This document shows, in pieces, positions 1 to 7,000 of a stretch of DNA of 28,637 nucleotides (its first letter is position 1; every line of letters begins with the position of its first letter). The stretch covers positions 1-28,637 of the forward strand of contig JBBING010000024.1 of the NCBI GenBank assembly GCA_037444005.1. Direction: 5' to 3'. Both the position numbers and the translations under genes were made by a program. Below the pieces are notes generated by a model, which did no database searches, was not told the origin of the DNA, and saw nothing but the letters and a program-made list of their open reading frames with translations. The stretch comes from DATLZC01 sp037444005 (GTDB taxonomy: Bacteria; Chloroflexota; Dehalococcoidia; DSTF01; JACRBR01).

Positions 1-54
1 AAAGAGAACGCTCGCAACCTGGGCCTCGACTGGATGGAGGTGATCATGCCCTAG
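1..54 (+). CDS. C-terminal end of an upstream gene (partial)
   Basis: The window opens inside a reading frame that ends at the TAG at 52-54. Only 17 residues are visible, ending DWMEVIMP. This is too short to assign a family. The frame is open to the window edge and the stop is followed by a 178-base intergenic stretch containing a promoter, so a gene end here is plausible. It could equally be a chance open frame. Confidence 0.45.
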   Translation, partial: KENARNLGLDWMEVIMP

Positions 55-140
55 CTCCAACGCCGCTCGCCCGGCATACTCCACCACACCAAGCCTTCTC
101 TACCATGAATCTTTGAGACGCCGTCGACGGCCTGCCTCCA

Positions 141-169
141 TCGACAGCGGGGCGGCGCAGGCGCATAAT
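141..169 (+). promoter_or_regulatory. Sigma-70-type promoter for the enoyl-CoA hydratase pair
   Basis: TCGACA at 141-146 (5/6 match to the -35 consensus) and CATAAT at 164-169 (5/6 match to the -10 consensus) are separated by exactly 17 bases. The predicted transcription start near 176 leaves a leader of about 57 bases before the ATG at 233. That ATG has a GGAGG ribosome binding site at 222-226. Confidence 0.55.
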
Positions 170-232
170 GAGCGCGTCGCCCGCGTCCGCGAGTCGTGAC
201 GCCCCGAATTCACCGATTCCCGGAGGTGCGAG

Positions 233-1063
233 ATGCCCGATGTTCTGTTCGAGAAGCGGCCCGACGGTGTGGCGCTCATCACCCTCAATCGTCCCGAGAG
301 CCTGAACGCCATGGGCGGCCAGCTCATGCCTCTGCTCGCGCAGCATCTCGCCGACTGCGCCCGCGACCCTGACGTGCGCTGTGTGGTGCTCACCGGAGCC
401 GGACGCGCCTTCTGCGCCGGCGGCGACGTGAAGGACATGGCCGCGGGACGCGAGGCCCTGGGAGCGGGCGGCGGCGATGGCCGCCGGTCGGCCGCCTACC
501 TGCTCTACCGCGGCGTCGAGATCCTCCGAGAGAGCCAGCGCGCCACGAGCTACGTGCTCCACACCATGCCGAAGCCCACCATCGCCATGGTCAACGGGCA
601 CGCCGTCGGCGCCGGGCTCAGCCTCGCCCTGGCCTGCGACCTGCGTATCGCCTCCGACCGCGCGAAGTTCGGCACGGTGTTCCGGAACGTGGGGTTCAGC
701 GGCGACTTCGGAGGATCGTACTTCCTGCCCCGGCTGGTCGGCATCGGTAAGGCCCGCGAGCTCTACTTCACGGGCGAGATCATCGACGCCGAGGAGGCCT
801 ACCGCATCGGCATGGTGAACCGCGTCGTGCCCCACGACCGGCTCGAGGAGGAGACGATGGAGCTGGCGCACCGGCTCGCCACCGGACCCACGCTGGCCTA
901 CGCGCGGATGAAGGAGAACCTGAACCGCAGCGAACACTGCGACCTGCTCACGCTGCTCGACCAGGAAGCGCTCAACATGCGGCTCTCCGGCATGACCAAC
1001 GACCACCGCGAGGCGGCGAAGGCGTTCGTCGAGAAGCGCCAGCCGACCTTCACCGGGGAGTGA
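233..1063 (+). CDS. Enoyl-CoA hydratase/isomerase family protein
   Basis: A 276-residue crotonase-fold protein. The ATG has a good GGAGG site seven bases upstream. Family landmarks are LNRPESLNAM near the N-terminus, the oxyanion-hole segment FCAGGDV and the NGHAVGAGLSLALACDLRIAS core. The two hydratase glutamates (Glu144 and Glu164 in rat mitochondrial ECH) are not evident: the first position reads Ser in GLS, and the second region reads FRNVGFSGDFGGSYFLPRLVG. An aspartate before FGG, as in PaaG-like isomerases, suggests isomerase or another crotonase chemistry rather than plain hydration. It acts on a CoA thioester in the cytosol, probably in beta-oxidation or aromatic degradation. It overlaps the next gene by a few bases, so the two are co-transcribed paralogs. 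The family is certain; the reaction is not. Confidence 0.9.
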   Translation: MPDVLFEKRPDGVALITLNRPESLNAMGGQLMPLLAQHLADCARDPDVRCVVLTGAGRAFCAGGDVKDMAAGREALGAGGGDGRRSAAYLLYRGVEILRESQRATSYVLHTMPKPTIAMVNGHAVGAGLSLALACDLRIASDRAKFGTVFRNVGFSGDFGGSYFLPRLVGIGKARELYFTGEIIDAEEAYRIGMVNRVVPHDRLEEETMELAHRLATGPTLAYARMKENLNRSEHCDLLTLLDQEALNMRLSGMTNDHREAAKAFVEKRQPTFTGE

Positions 1064-1065
1064 CG

Positions 1066-1905
1066 ATGGAAACCGGCGTCTTCCGCGGCTTCGAGGTCGC
1101 GCTGCGCGACCCCGGCATTGCGCTCATCACGTTCAACCAGCCCGAGCGGCTCAACGGCATGACGCAGGGGATGAAGCGCGATCTCGTCGAGACGCTGCTC
1201 CAGGCGCAGATGGACGACGCCGTCCGCGTCGTCGTGTTCACGGGGTCTGGCCGGGCGTTCTCGGCGGGCGACGATATCAGCGGCCGGAGGCCGCCCGGCG
1301 GTGCCCGGGCGCTCGTCCCCGACATTCCGCCCGGCCACCACACGCCCATCGGCACCTATGACGGACTGCGGGCGCTGTCTCAGCCCCTCAACGTCGCCGT
1401 GCGCAATCTCGACAAGCTGACCATCGCCGCCATCAACGGCGTCGCGATCCAGACGGGGCTTTCGCTGGCCCTGGCGTGCGACTTCCGCATCGCGTCGACG
1501 GAGGCGCGGTTGGGCAGCGCCACGCTGCGCTTCGGCCTCTTGCCGGACGAAGGAGGTCAGTACCTCCTCGTGCAGCTTCTGGGCGTCGCGAAGGCCATGG
1601 ATTTCCTCATGCGGAACCGCATCGTGAGCGCACAGGAGGCGCTCGACCTGGGCCTCGTACACGAGGTCGTCCCGCCCGAGGCGCTGCTCGACCGCGCGCT
1701 CGAGCTGGCCCGCGAGTTGGCCGAGGGCCCGCAGGTGGCGATGCGCCTCCTGAAGCGAGCCGTGTACAACGCCGCGGAAATGACGTTCGCCCAGGCGCTC
1801 GACGACATCGCGACCAAGACCGCGATCTCGGACCACCACCCCGACGCGCGGGAGGGCATCGCCGCCTTCCGGGAGAAGCGCCCGCCGCGGTTCAACCAGG
1901 CGTGA
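1066..1905 (+). CDS. Enoyl-CoA hydratase/isomerase family protein (second paralog)
   Basis: About 279 residues of crotonase fold. The ATG at 1066 lies three bases after the previous stop. A GTG at 1060, overlapping that stop, is an equally possible start. A purine-rich GGGGAG at 1054-1059 serves either. Family motifs are FNQPERLNGM, the oxyanion segment FSAGDDI and NGVAIQTGLSLALACDFRIAS. As in the upstream paralog, the usual first catalytic Glu is replaced (GLS) and the second loop reads LRFGLLPDEGGQYLL, placing Asp-Glu before GG. The C-terminus (FREKRPPRFNQA) is normal for the family. The pair probably acts on successive or alternative acyl-CoA substrates. The precise reaction cannot be read from sequence. 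Confidence 0.88.
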   Translation: METGVFRGFEVALRDPGIALITFNQPERLNGMTQGMKRDLVETLLQAQMDDAVRVVVFTGSGRAFSAGDDISGRRPPGGARALVPDIPPGHHTPIGTYDGLRALSQPLNVAVRNLDKLTIAAINGVAIQTGLSLALACDFRIASTEARLGSATLRFGLLPDEGGQYLLVQLLGVAKAMDFLMRNRIVSAQEALDLGLVHEVVPPEALLDRALELARELAEGPQVAMRLLKRAVYNAAEMTFAQALDDIATKTAISDHHPDAREGIAAFREKRPPRFNQA

Positions 1906-2016
1906 GGACCCGTTCGTGACGCTTGACCGCCCGCGCGGACCGCGCCTAGACTGGCTTCGAGCGGTCCACACGGAGTGACCCGCCGCCGGCGGGTCATTCA
2001 TCGTTTCGGAGGGGCA

Positions 2017-2457
2017 GTGGAACCCGACTTCGGCATCGACCTCGACGAGGTCCACCACGTTATCGACACCGCCGACGTCCTCGTGGTGCGCTTCGCCCTC
2101 ATTCAGAAGCGGCTTCTCATCGACGCACGGACGCGGGAGGACGAGGGCCCGCTGATCCGCGTGGTACCGCCTGCGGCCTCCATCGAAGAGCGCTTCAAGA
2201 GCATCAAACAGCTTCGCCCCCGCTTCCGGGTCCCGGAGCGCCTTATGTCCTTCGTGTGGCCGCGGCACGTCGAGACCCTCGTCACCAGCGGCGTCTGGGA
2301 CCGCATCGTCGAGCGCCTGGTCGACCTCGGATACGTGGGCACGCAGGAGCAGTGCGACCTGGCGCTCGAGCAGCTCCGTCGAGAGGAGCGGGCCGAGGAG
2401 GTCGCCGCCATCCTGGGCGCCGACCACTATCAGTCCCTGTGGGAGCGGCGCCCGTGA
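2017..2457 (+). CDS. Small conserved-looking hypothetical protein
   Basis: A protein of 146 residues that I do not recognise. The GTG at 2017 is preferred because GGAGGGG lies at 2008-2014. An upstream in-frame GTG at 1975 would add an arginine-rich stretch without such a site. There is no signal peptide or membrane segment. The composition is soluble, alpha/beta then helical, with a charged C-terminal helix (LALEQLRREERAEEVAAILG) and several Trp/Arg positions. Its stop overlaps the GTG of the threonine aldolase gene (GTGA), implying translational coupling. The reading frame has clear coding bias. Function unknown. Confidence 0.7.
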   Translation: MEPDFGIDLDEVHHVIDTADVLVVRFALIQKRLLIDARTREDEGPLIRVVPPAASIEERFKSIKQLRPRFRVPERLMSFVWPRHVETLVTSGVWDRIVERLVDLGYVGTQEQCDLALEQLRREERAEEVAAILGADHYQSLWERRP

Positions 2458-3503
2458 CCGAGCGCGTCATCGATCTGCGCAGCGACACAGTGACGTTGCC
2501 GACGCCCGAGATGCGCCGGGCCATGGCAGAGGCCGAGCTCGGCGATGACGTCTTCGGGGAAGACCCGACGGTGAACCGCCTCGAGCGCATGGCCGCGGAG
2601 CGCACGGGCAAGGAGGCCGCGCTCTTCGTCGCCAGCGGCACCATGGCCAATCTGGTGTCGCTGCTTTCGTGGTGCGGGCGCGGCGACGAGGCGATCGTCG
2701 GCAGCGAGGCCCACATCCTCCACTACGAAGTCGGCGGCGCCGCCGGCCTCGGCGGCATCCAGCTCCGCGCCGTACGCAACGATGAGCGGGGAATGATGGA
2801 CCCGGCCGAGGTCGAGGCGACGATCCGGGGCGAGAACATCCACTTCCCTCGCACCGCGCTCGTCTGCATCGAGAACACCCACAACCGCTGCGGCGGCGCG
2901 GTCCTCACCCCCGAAGACACCGCGGCCATCGCCGATGTGGCCCATCGCCACGGTGTCCCGGTGCACCTCGACGGCGCCCGCGTCTTCAACGCCGCCGTCG
3001 CCCTCGGGCTCCCGGTGAGCGAACTGACGAAGGACGTCGACTCCGTGAGCTTCTGCCTGTCGAAAGGGCTCTCCGCGCCCGTCGGGTCGCTCGTGTGCGG
3101 GAGCGCCGACTTCGTGGCCCGCGCGCGAAAGATGCGCAAGATGGTCGGCGGCGGCATGCGGCAGGCGGGCGTCCTCGCCGCCGCGGGCATCGTCGCCCTC
3201 GAGACGATGGTCGAGCGGCTCGCCGAAGATCACGAGAACGCGCGGCTGCTCGCCGAAGGGCTCGCCGCCATCCCCGGCGTCGTCATCGACCCTGCGAAGG
3301 TGCAGACGAACATCGTGATCTTCGAGGTCACGTCGATGGACCCCGCCGACTTCGCCCGCCGGCTGCGGGAGCGCGGCGTGCTCACCACGGCCATCGGCTA
3401 CGGCCGCCTGCGCATGAACACCCACTACGGCATCACGCGCGCGGACATCGAGGAGGCGCTCGAGCGGGTGCGCGCCGTGGCCACGGCGGCCGTGGGCGCC
3501 TGA
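2454..3503 (+). CDS. ltaE: Low-specificity L-threonine aldolase
   Basis: A 349-residue fold-type I PLP enzyme, the usual length. It cleaves L-threonine or L-allo-threonine to glycine and acetaldehyde. It opens with the classic IDLRSDTVTLPTPEMRRAM motif and continues with GDDVFGEDPTVNRLE, the SGTMANL cofactor-binding segment, HLDGARVFNAAVALG with the Asp-Gly-Ala-Arg signature, and SFCLSKGLSAPVGS. Lys204 in the last motif is the expected Schiff-base lysine. The start is the GTG overlapping the preceding stop. Frames upstream of 2454 are open but overlap the previous gene and lack family sequence. The stereospecificity (L versus L-allo) cannot be decided by eye. Confidence 0.93.
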   Translation: MTERVIDLRSDTVTLPTPEMRRAMAEAELGDDVFGEDPTVNRLERMAAERTGKEAALFVASGTMANLVSLLSWCGRGDEAIVGSEAHILHYEVGGAAGLGGIQLRAVRNDERGMMDPAEVEATIRGENIHFPRTALVCIENTHNRCGGAVLTPEDTAAIADVAHRHGVPVHLDGARVFNAAVALGLPVSELTKDVDSVSFCLSKGLSAPVGSLVCGSADFVARARKMRKMVGGGMRQAGVLAAAGIVALETMVERLAEDHENARLLAEGLAAIPGVVIDPAKVQTNIVIFEVTSMDPADFARRLRERGVLTTAIGYGRLRMNTHYGITRADIEEALERVRAVATAAVGA

Positions 3504-3511
3504 AGCTCCGC

Positions 3512-3540
3512 TTTCGCCACCGTCCCGCCCCCGATACGAT
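3512..3540 (+). promoter_or_regulatory. Putative promoter giving a leaderless lipoprotein mRNA
   Basis: TACGAT at 3535-3540 matches the -10 consensus at four of six positions and ends seven bases before the ATG at 3548. TTTCGC at 3512-3517 is a poor -35. No Shine-Dalgarno sequence precedes the ATG, so the transcript may begin at or next to the start codon. The call rests mainly on position. Confidence 0.35.
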
Positions 3541-3547
3541 GGTGCCG

Positions 3548-4276
3548 ATGTCTCGCTCCATCGCGTTCGCCCTGCCGCTCCTCGTCCTCCTCACCGTGGC
3601 CTGCGCCGCGCCCGAAGAAGCGCCGTCGATCCAGACGTCGGACATCGTCGCCGGCATTCCGTGGCCGGACCGCGAGACCGCGCGCTATCGCATGGTGGAC
3701 GACGAGGGGAAGGACGTGGGCGACGCCACGCTCTCCATCCGACGCGACGGCGAGGAGTACGTGCTGCGATCGTCGTTCGACAGCGGCAGGACCACGGACG
3801 ACAGCGAGGTGCGCGTCGACGCCGCGACCTTGAAGCCCCTGCGGGTGACCAGAACCATCGTGAGCGAGGACGAGACCACGGAGTTCACGGCCATCTACCG
3901 GCCGGACGAGGACATTGTCGAGCTGACCGAGAAGACGGACGGCGACCAGCGGACCAATCCGCTGCGGCTTCCGGACCACTATTACGACAACGAGACGAGC
4001 CTGTTTCTGTGGCGGACCATCGAGTTCCGGGACGGATACGAGGGCGCGTACAACGCCGTGCTGTCGACCCGGCGCCGCACGGTGCCGGTGACCCTGCGGG
4101 TGAGCGGTCCGGAGCGGGTCGAGACGCCGGCGGGCGCTTTCGACGCGTGGCGCGTCGAGGTTCAGGGCGGCGGCGCGACCCTGTTCGCCTGGTACGCCGA
4201 CACGCCGGAGCGCCCCCTCGTGCGCTACGAAAACCCGGAGCTGGACCTCCACTACCTGCTGGAGGCCATCGAGTGA
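3548..4276 (+). CDS. Secreted lipoprotein, DUF3108-like
   Basis: 242 residues from the ATG at 3548. An in-frame ATG at 3539 would add three residues but lies inside the presumed -10 element. The N-terminus MSRSIAFALPLLVLLTVAC is a lipoprotein signal peptide with lipobox LTVAC. Cleavage before the Cys would tether the protein to the outer face of the membrane. The mature part is acidic and beta-rich, with repeated strand patterns (ATLSIRRDGEEYVLRSSF, LKPLRVTRTI) and a GAFDAWRVEVQGG segment reminiscent of DUF3108-type periplasmic beta proteins. That family link is tentative. It has no recognisable catalytic motif. It sits between the aldolase and rph genes with its own promoter-like element. 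Confidence 0.7.
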   Translation: MSRSIAFALPLLVLLTVACAAPEEAPSIQTSDIVAGIPWPDRETARYRMVDDEGKDVGDATLSIRRDGEEYVLRSSFDSGRTTDDSEVRVDAATLKPLRVTRTIVSEDETTEFTAIYRPDEDIVELTEKTDGDQRTNPLRLPDHYYDNETSLFLWRTIEFRDGYEGAYNAVLSTRRRTVPVTLRVSGPERVETPAGAFDAWRVEVQGGGATLFAWYADTPERPLVRYENPELDLHYLLEAIE

Positions 4277-4317
4277 ACCGGCGCCTCGCGCGCTTTCGTT
4301 CGCCGGCGACGGCGGGC

Positions 4318-4323
4318 TATACT
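4318..4323 (+). promoter_or_regulatory. -10 element just upstream of rph
   Basis: TATACT (5/6 match to TATAAT) ends 11 bases before the rph ATG at 4335. The bases between show no ribosome binding site. Only a weak TTTCGT lies at the -35 distance. The arrangement suggests a leader of no more than a few bases. Confidence 0.4.
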
Positions 4324-4334
4324 CGCACCGCCAC

Positions 4335-5084
4335 ATGACCGCGCGCGAACGTCCCCTGCGCCCCGACGGCCGACGCCCCGACGAACCCCGTCCCGTGCGG
4401 ATCACGCCGAACTACCTCCCGCACGCCGAGGGATCGGCGCTCATCGAGATGGGCGACACGGTCGTCGTTTGCACCGCCTCCGTGGAGGACCGCCAGCCGC
4501 CGTTTCTCCGCGGCACCACGTCCGGCTGGGTGACGGCGGAATACGGCATGCTGCCGCGCTCCACTATCGTACGGACGCCCCGCGAGGCCCGCGAAGGACG
4601 CCAGAGCGGCCGCAGCCAGGAGATTCAGCGCCTCATCGGGCGCTCGCTTCGCGCCGTCACGAACCTCGACATCCTGGGCGAGCGCACCTTCACGGTCGAC
4701 TGCGACGTCATTCGCGCGGACGCGGGCACACGCTGCGCCAGCATCACAGGGGGGTACGTCGCCCTGCGACAGGCGTTTCACCGCCTCGTCGCCGAGCGGG
4801 AGCTCGGCTCAATGCCCCTGCGGACCGCCGTGGCGGCGGTGAGCGTCGCGGTGGTCGAAGGCGTCCCGGTCCTCGACCCGACATACGACGAAGACGCGCG
4901 GGCCGACGTCGACTTCAACATCGTCATGACGGCCGAGGGCCTGTACGTCGAGGTGCAGGGAACCGCCGAACGGCATCCGTTTCCGCGCGCGCTCATGGAC
5001 GAAATCCTGCGCCTCGCGGACATCGGGCTGAAGCGGCTCTTCGAGGCGCAGGTGGCGGCGCTCCGGGAGATCGGCGCGGCGTGA
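4335..5084 (+). CDS. rph: Ribonuclease PH
   Basis: A 249-residue phosphorolytic 3'-to-5' exoribonuclease that trims tRNA 3' ends, using phosphate and releasing nucleoside diphosphates; it forms a hexameric ring. Full-length family signatures are visible: RPDGRRPDEPRPVRI at the start, GDTVVVCTASVED, VTAEYGMLPRST, the phosphate-binding RQSGRSQEIQRLIGRSLRA, DCDVIRADAGTRCASITGGYVAL with the catalytic acidic residues, and DPTYDEDARADVDFNIVMT. The C-terminus is regular. A -10 element 11 bases upstream and the lack of a Shine-Dalgarno site suggest leaderless expression. It converges on the HIT gene, with only two bases between stops. Confidence 0.96.
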   Translation: MTARERPLRPDGRRPDEPRPVRITPNYLPHAEGSALIEMGDTVVVCTASVEDRQPPFLRGTTSGWVTAEYGMLPRSTIVRTPREAREGRQSGRSQEIQRLIGRSLRAVTNLDILGERTFTVDCDVIRADAGTRCASITGGYVALRQAFHRLVAERELGSMPLRTAVAAVSVAVVEGVPVLDPTYDEDARADVDFNIVMTAEGLYVEVQGTAERHPFPRALMDEILRLADIGLKRLFEAQVAALREIGAA

Positions 5085-5086
5085 GG

Positions 5087-5407
5087 TCAGGCGTACTCGC
5101 CCAGGTAGATGCCGCCCAGCACGTGCACGTGGCCGTGGTACTGGCTCTGCATGGCATCGAACCCGAAGTTCGAAAGCAGCCGGAAGCCGTTAGGGCAGTG
5201 CTTCTCGCCCATCTCGACGGCGACGCGCCCCACCGGGCCCATGTCCCGCCACAGCTCCGCCTGGGACATGTGCTTGCGCGGCACGACGAGCAGCATCACC
5301 GGCACCCATCGCAGCCGGTTCCGGAACACGACGACGTCGTCGTCTTCGTAGAGGATCTCGGCCGGCTCGCGACGGGCCACGATCTCGCAGAACACGCAGT
5401 ACGACAC
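5087..5407 (-). CDS. HIT family nucleotide-binding protein
   Basis: A 106-residue histidine-triad protein of the HINT/Fhit type, which hydrolyses or transfers nucleotidyl groups (for example AMP from phosphoramidates). The N-terminus SYCVFCEIVARREPAEILYEDDDVVVF is the typical opening. The triad is HGHVHVLGG near the C-terminus. The GTG at 5407 is chosen because GAGAGGAG lies just upstream and because an alternative in-frame ATG at 5455 falls inside the promoter -10 element. The histidine nearest the N-terminus of the motif reads YHGHVHV, so all three HxHxH positions are present. The substrate is unknown. Confidence 0.9.
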   Translation of the reverse strand: MSYCVFCEIVARREPAEILYEDDDVVVFRNRLRWVPVMLLVVPRKHMSQAELWRDMGPVGRVAVEMGEKHCPNGFRLLSNFGFDAMQSQYHGHVHVLGGIYLGEYA

Positions 5408-5453
5408 AGGCTCCTCTCGACGGTGGGAAGCGCATTCCAGGAGAGACGGCGTC

Positions 5454-5482
5454 ATTCTAGGAAGGCCCCCGCGCCGGGTCAA
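5454..5482 (-). promoter_or_regulatory. Sigma-70-type promoter of the HIT gene
   Basis: On the minus strand TTGACC (complement of 5477-5482) and TAGAAT (complement of 5454-5459) each match consensus at five of six bases, with exactly 17 bases between. Transcription would start near 5447, downstream of the ATG at 5455. This supports the GTG start at 5407. Confidence 0.65.
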
Positions 5483-5501
5483 CGCGAAGGGAGGCGCCCG
5501 C

Positions 5502-6809
5502 GTGGCTGACGTGCGTCCCTTCCGGGCGCTCCGGTACGATCCCGCCGTCGCCGGAGACCCCTCGCGCCTCGTCGCGCCACCGTACGACGTCATCGACGCG
5601 GACGAACAGCGCCGGCTCTACGCGGCGAGCCCGTACAACGTGGTCCGGCTGGAGTACGGCGAAGAGCGGCCCGATGACGCCCCCGGACGCGATCGCTACG
5701 CCCGCGCGGCCGCAGATCTGCGGCGTTGGCGAGAGGAGGGAGTCCTCGTCCTCGACGACCGGCCGCGGTTCTACCTCTACGAGCAGGAGTTCCAGGACGA
5801 GGGCCGGCGCCGCCGGCGGGCGCTCATGGCCGCCGTGCGTCTCGAGCCCTGGGAGCGCGGCGTCATCCTCCCCCACGAGCGGACGTTACCGAAGCCGAAG
5901 GAGGACCGCCTCCGGCTGTTGCGCAGCGTCCGGGCGAACATCAGCCCTGTCTTCGGCCTCTACCGCGACCGCGGCGCGCTGGGCGGGCTCCTGGAGCCGG
6001 AAGACCCGCCCCTCCTGGAAGCGGCGACGCCCGACGGGCAGCGCCACCGGCTGTTCGCCCTCCCGCAGCGGCACGACGCGGCCATCGCGCAGGCATTGTC
6101 CGAGCGCGTGGTCTACGTGGCCGACGGGCACCACCGTTACGAGACCGCCCTGGCGTACCGCGACGAGCGCAGGCAGGAGAGCGAGCGCTGGACAGGCGAA
6201 GAGCCCGAAAACTTCGTCCTCATGGCGCTCGTGGCCGCGGACGACCCCGGCCTCGTCGTGCTCCCTGCCCATCGGCTGCTTCGGCCACCCGTGACGCCGC
6301 ACGACCTCGCGCCCCGCTTGAGCCGCTTCTTCGAGATCGAAGACGTCACGCCGCGATCGTGGGACGGGACGGCGTTGCTCAGGCTGCTGGCGCGCCTGGC
6401 CGCCGCGGGGCGCGAGACTGTGGCGTTCGGCGCGCTGGGCCTCGAGGAGCAGCGCTATCACCTGCTCCGGCTGACGTCGTTCGAGGCCGTCGAACCGCTC
6501 ATGCCGCCCGAGAAACCCGCGGTCTGGAAGCGTTTGGACGTCGCCGTGCTCCAGCATGCCGTGCTGAAGGCGTGCCTGGGCATCGACGAGAGCGCCGTCG
6601 CGGAGGGCGAGGTCGTGTCGTACACGGAGGACGCGGACCAGGCGCGCCTCGCGGTCGAGCGGGGACGCGCGCGGCTGGCCTTCCTGTTGAACCCGACGCC
6701 CGTCGAGCACATCCTCGCCGTAGCCGACGCCCGCGAGCGCTTGCCGCAGAAGTCGACCTACTTCTACCCCAAGCTGGCGACCGGCCTCGTGATGTATCCC
6801 TTCGAATAG
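5502..6809 (+). CDS. DUF1015 family protein
   Basis: A 435-residue protein matching the DUF1015 family in length and landmarks: FRALRYDP at the N-terminus, VAPPYDVIDADEQRRLYAASPYNVVRLEYG, the ADGHHRYETALAYRDER motif with His210-His211-Arg212, LLNPTPVEHILAVADARERLPQKST and the closing FYPKLATGL. The GTG at 5502 has GAAGGGAGG about seven bases upstream. No catalytic activity is established for this family to my knowledge. The conserved His-His-Arg and the acidic residues suggest a metal or phosphate site. It is divergent from the HIT gene and is followed by a hairpin-rich intergenic region. Confidence 0.9.
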   Translation: MADVRPFRALRYDPAVAGDPSRLVAPPYDVIDADEQRRLYAASPYNVVRLEYGEERPDDAPGRDRYARAAADLRRWREEGVLVLDDRPRFYLYEQEFQDEGRRRRRALMAAVRLEPWERGVILPHERTLPKPKEDRLRLLRSVRANISPVFGLYRDRGALGGLLEPEDPPLLEAATPDGQRHRLFALPQRHDAAIAQALSERVVYVADGHHRYETALAYRDERRQESERWTGEEPENFVLMALVAADDPGLVVLPAHRLLRPPVTPHDLAPRLSRFFEIEDVTPRSWDGTALLRLLARLAAAGRETVAFGALGLEEQRYHLLRLTSFEAVEPLMPPEKPAVWKRLDVAVLQHAVLKACLGIDESAVAEGEVVSYTEDADQARLAVERGRARLAFLLNPTPVEHILAVADARERLPQKSTYFYPKLATGLVMYPFE

Positions 6810-6814
6810 CCGCA

Positions 6815-6846
6815 GCGTCCCGCCCGGGCGCACTGCCGTGGGACGC
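6815..6846 (+). terminator. Hairpin after the DUF1015 gene, possible terminator
   Basis: GCGTCCC at 6815-6821 pairs perfectly with GGGACGC at 6840-6846. The palindrome CGCCCGGGCG (6821-6830) sits at the base of the loop. It begins six bases after the DUF1015 stop. No T-tract follows, so it would be an atypical terminator or a transcript-stabilising 3' structure. Confidence 0.35.
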
Positions 6847-6863
6847 CAGAATGCTCCGGCCGC

Positions 6864-6937
6864 AGTCGCACCGCGCTTCTACTGACGCAACTGCATCATT
6901 CAGGCTGGATTATTGCAGAAGCGCCAATCCTGCGACT
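6864..6937. repeat. Long imperfect inverted repeat upstream of the di-iron operon
   Basis: The left arm AGTCGCA-cc-GCGCTTCT (6864-6880) pairs with the right arm AGAAGCGC-caatcc-TGCGACT (6917-6937). This gives 15 base pairs with one asymmetric internal loop and a 36-base apical loop that is clearly richer in A+T than its surroundings. The right arm abuts the -35 element at 6937-6942. It may be an RNA structure at the end of the DUF1015 transcript, a protein-binding site or a degraded small mobile element. Confidence 0.45.
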
Positions 6938-6965
6938 TTACGAATGGGGCCCGCCGTACTATACT
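6937..6965 (+). promoter_or_regulatory. Promoter of the di-iron/ferredoxin/LLM operon
   Basis: TTTACG at 6937-6942 (4/6) and TATACT at 6960-6965 (5/6) are 17 bases apart. The predicted start near 6972 leaves about 28 bases before the ATG at 7001, containing a strong GGGAGGAGG site. Confidence 0.55.
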
Positions 6966-7000
6966 CGCTGCACTACCCGCACACGCCCGGGAGGAGGCCG

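Noticed and set aside
898..2427. Minus-strand open frame of 509 codons
   Set aside because: It runs across three confidently coding plus-strand genes and lacks any domain.
2256..2453. N-terminal extension of the threonine aldolase frame
   Set aside because: It overlaps the previous gene out of frame and is Arg/Pro-rich shadow sequence. The aldolase family starts at the GTG at 2454.
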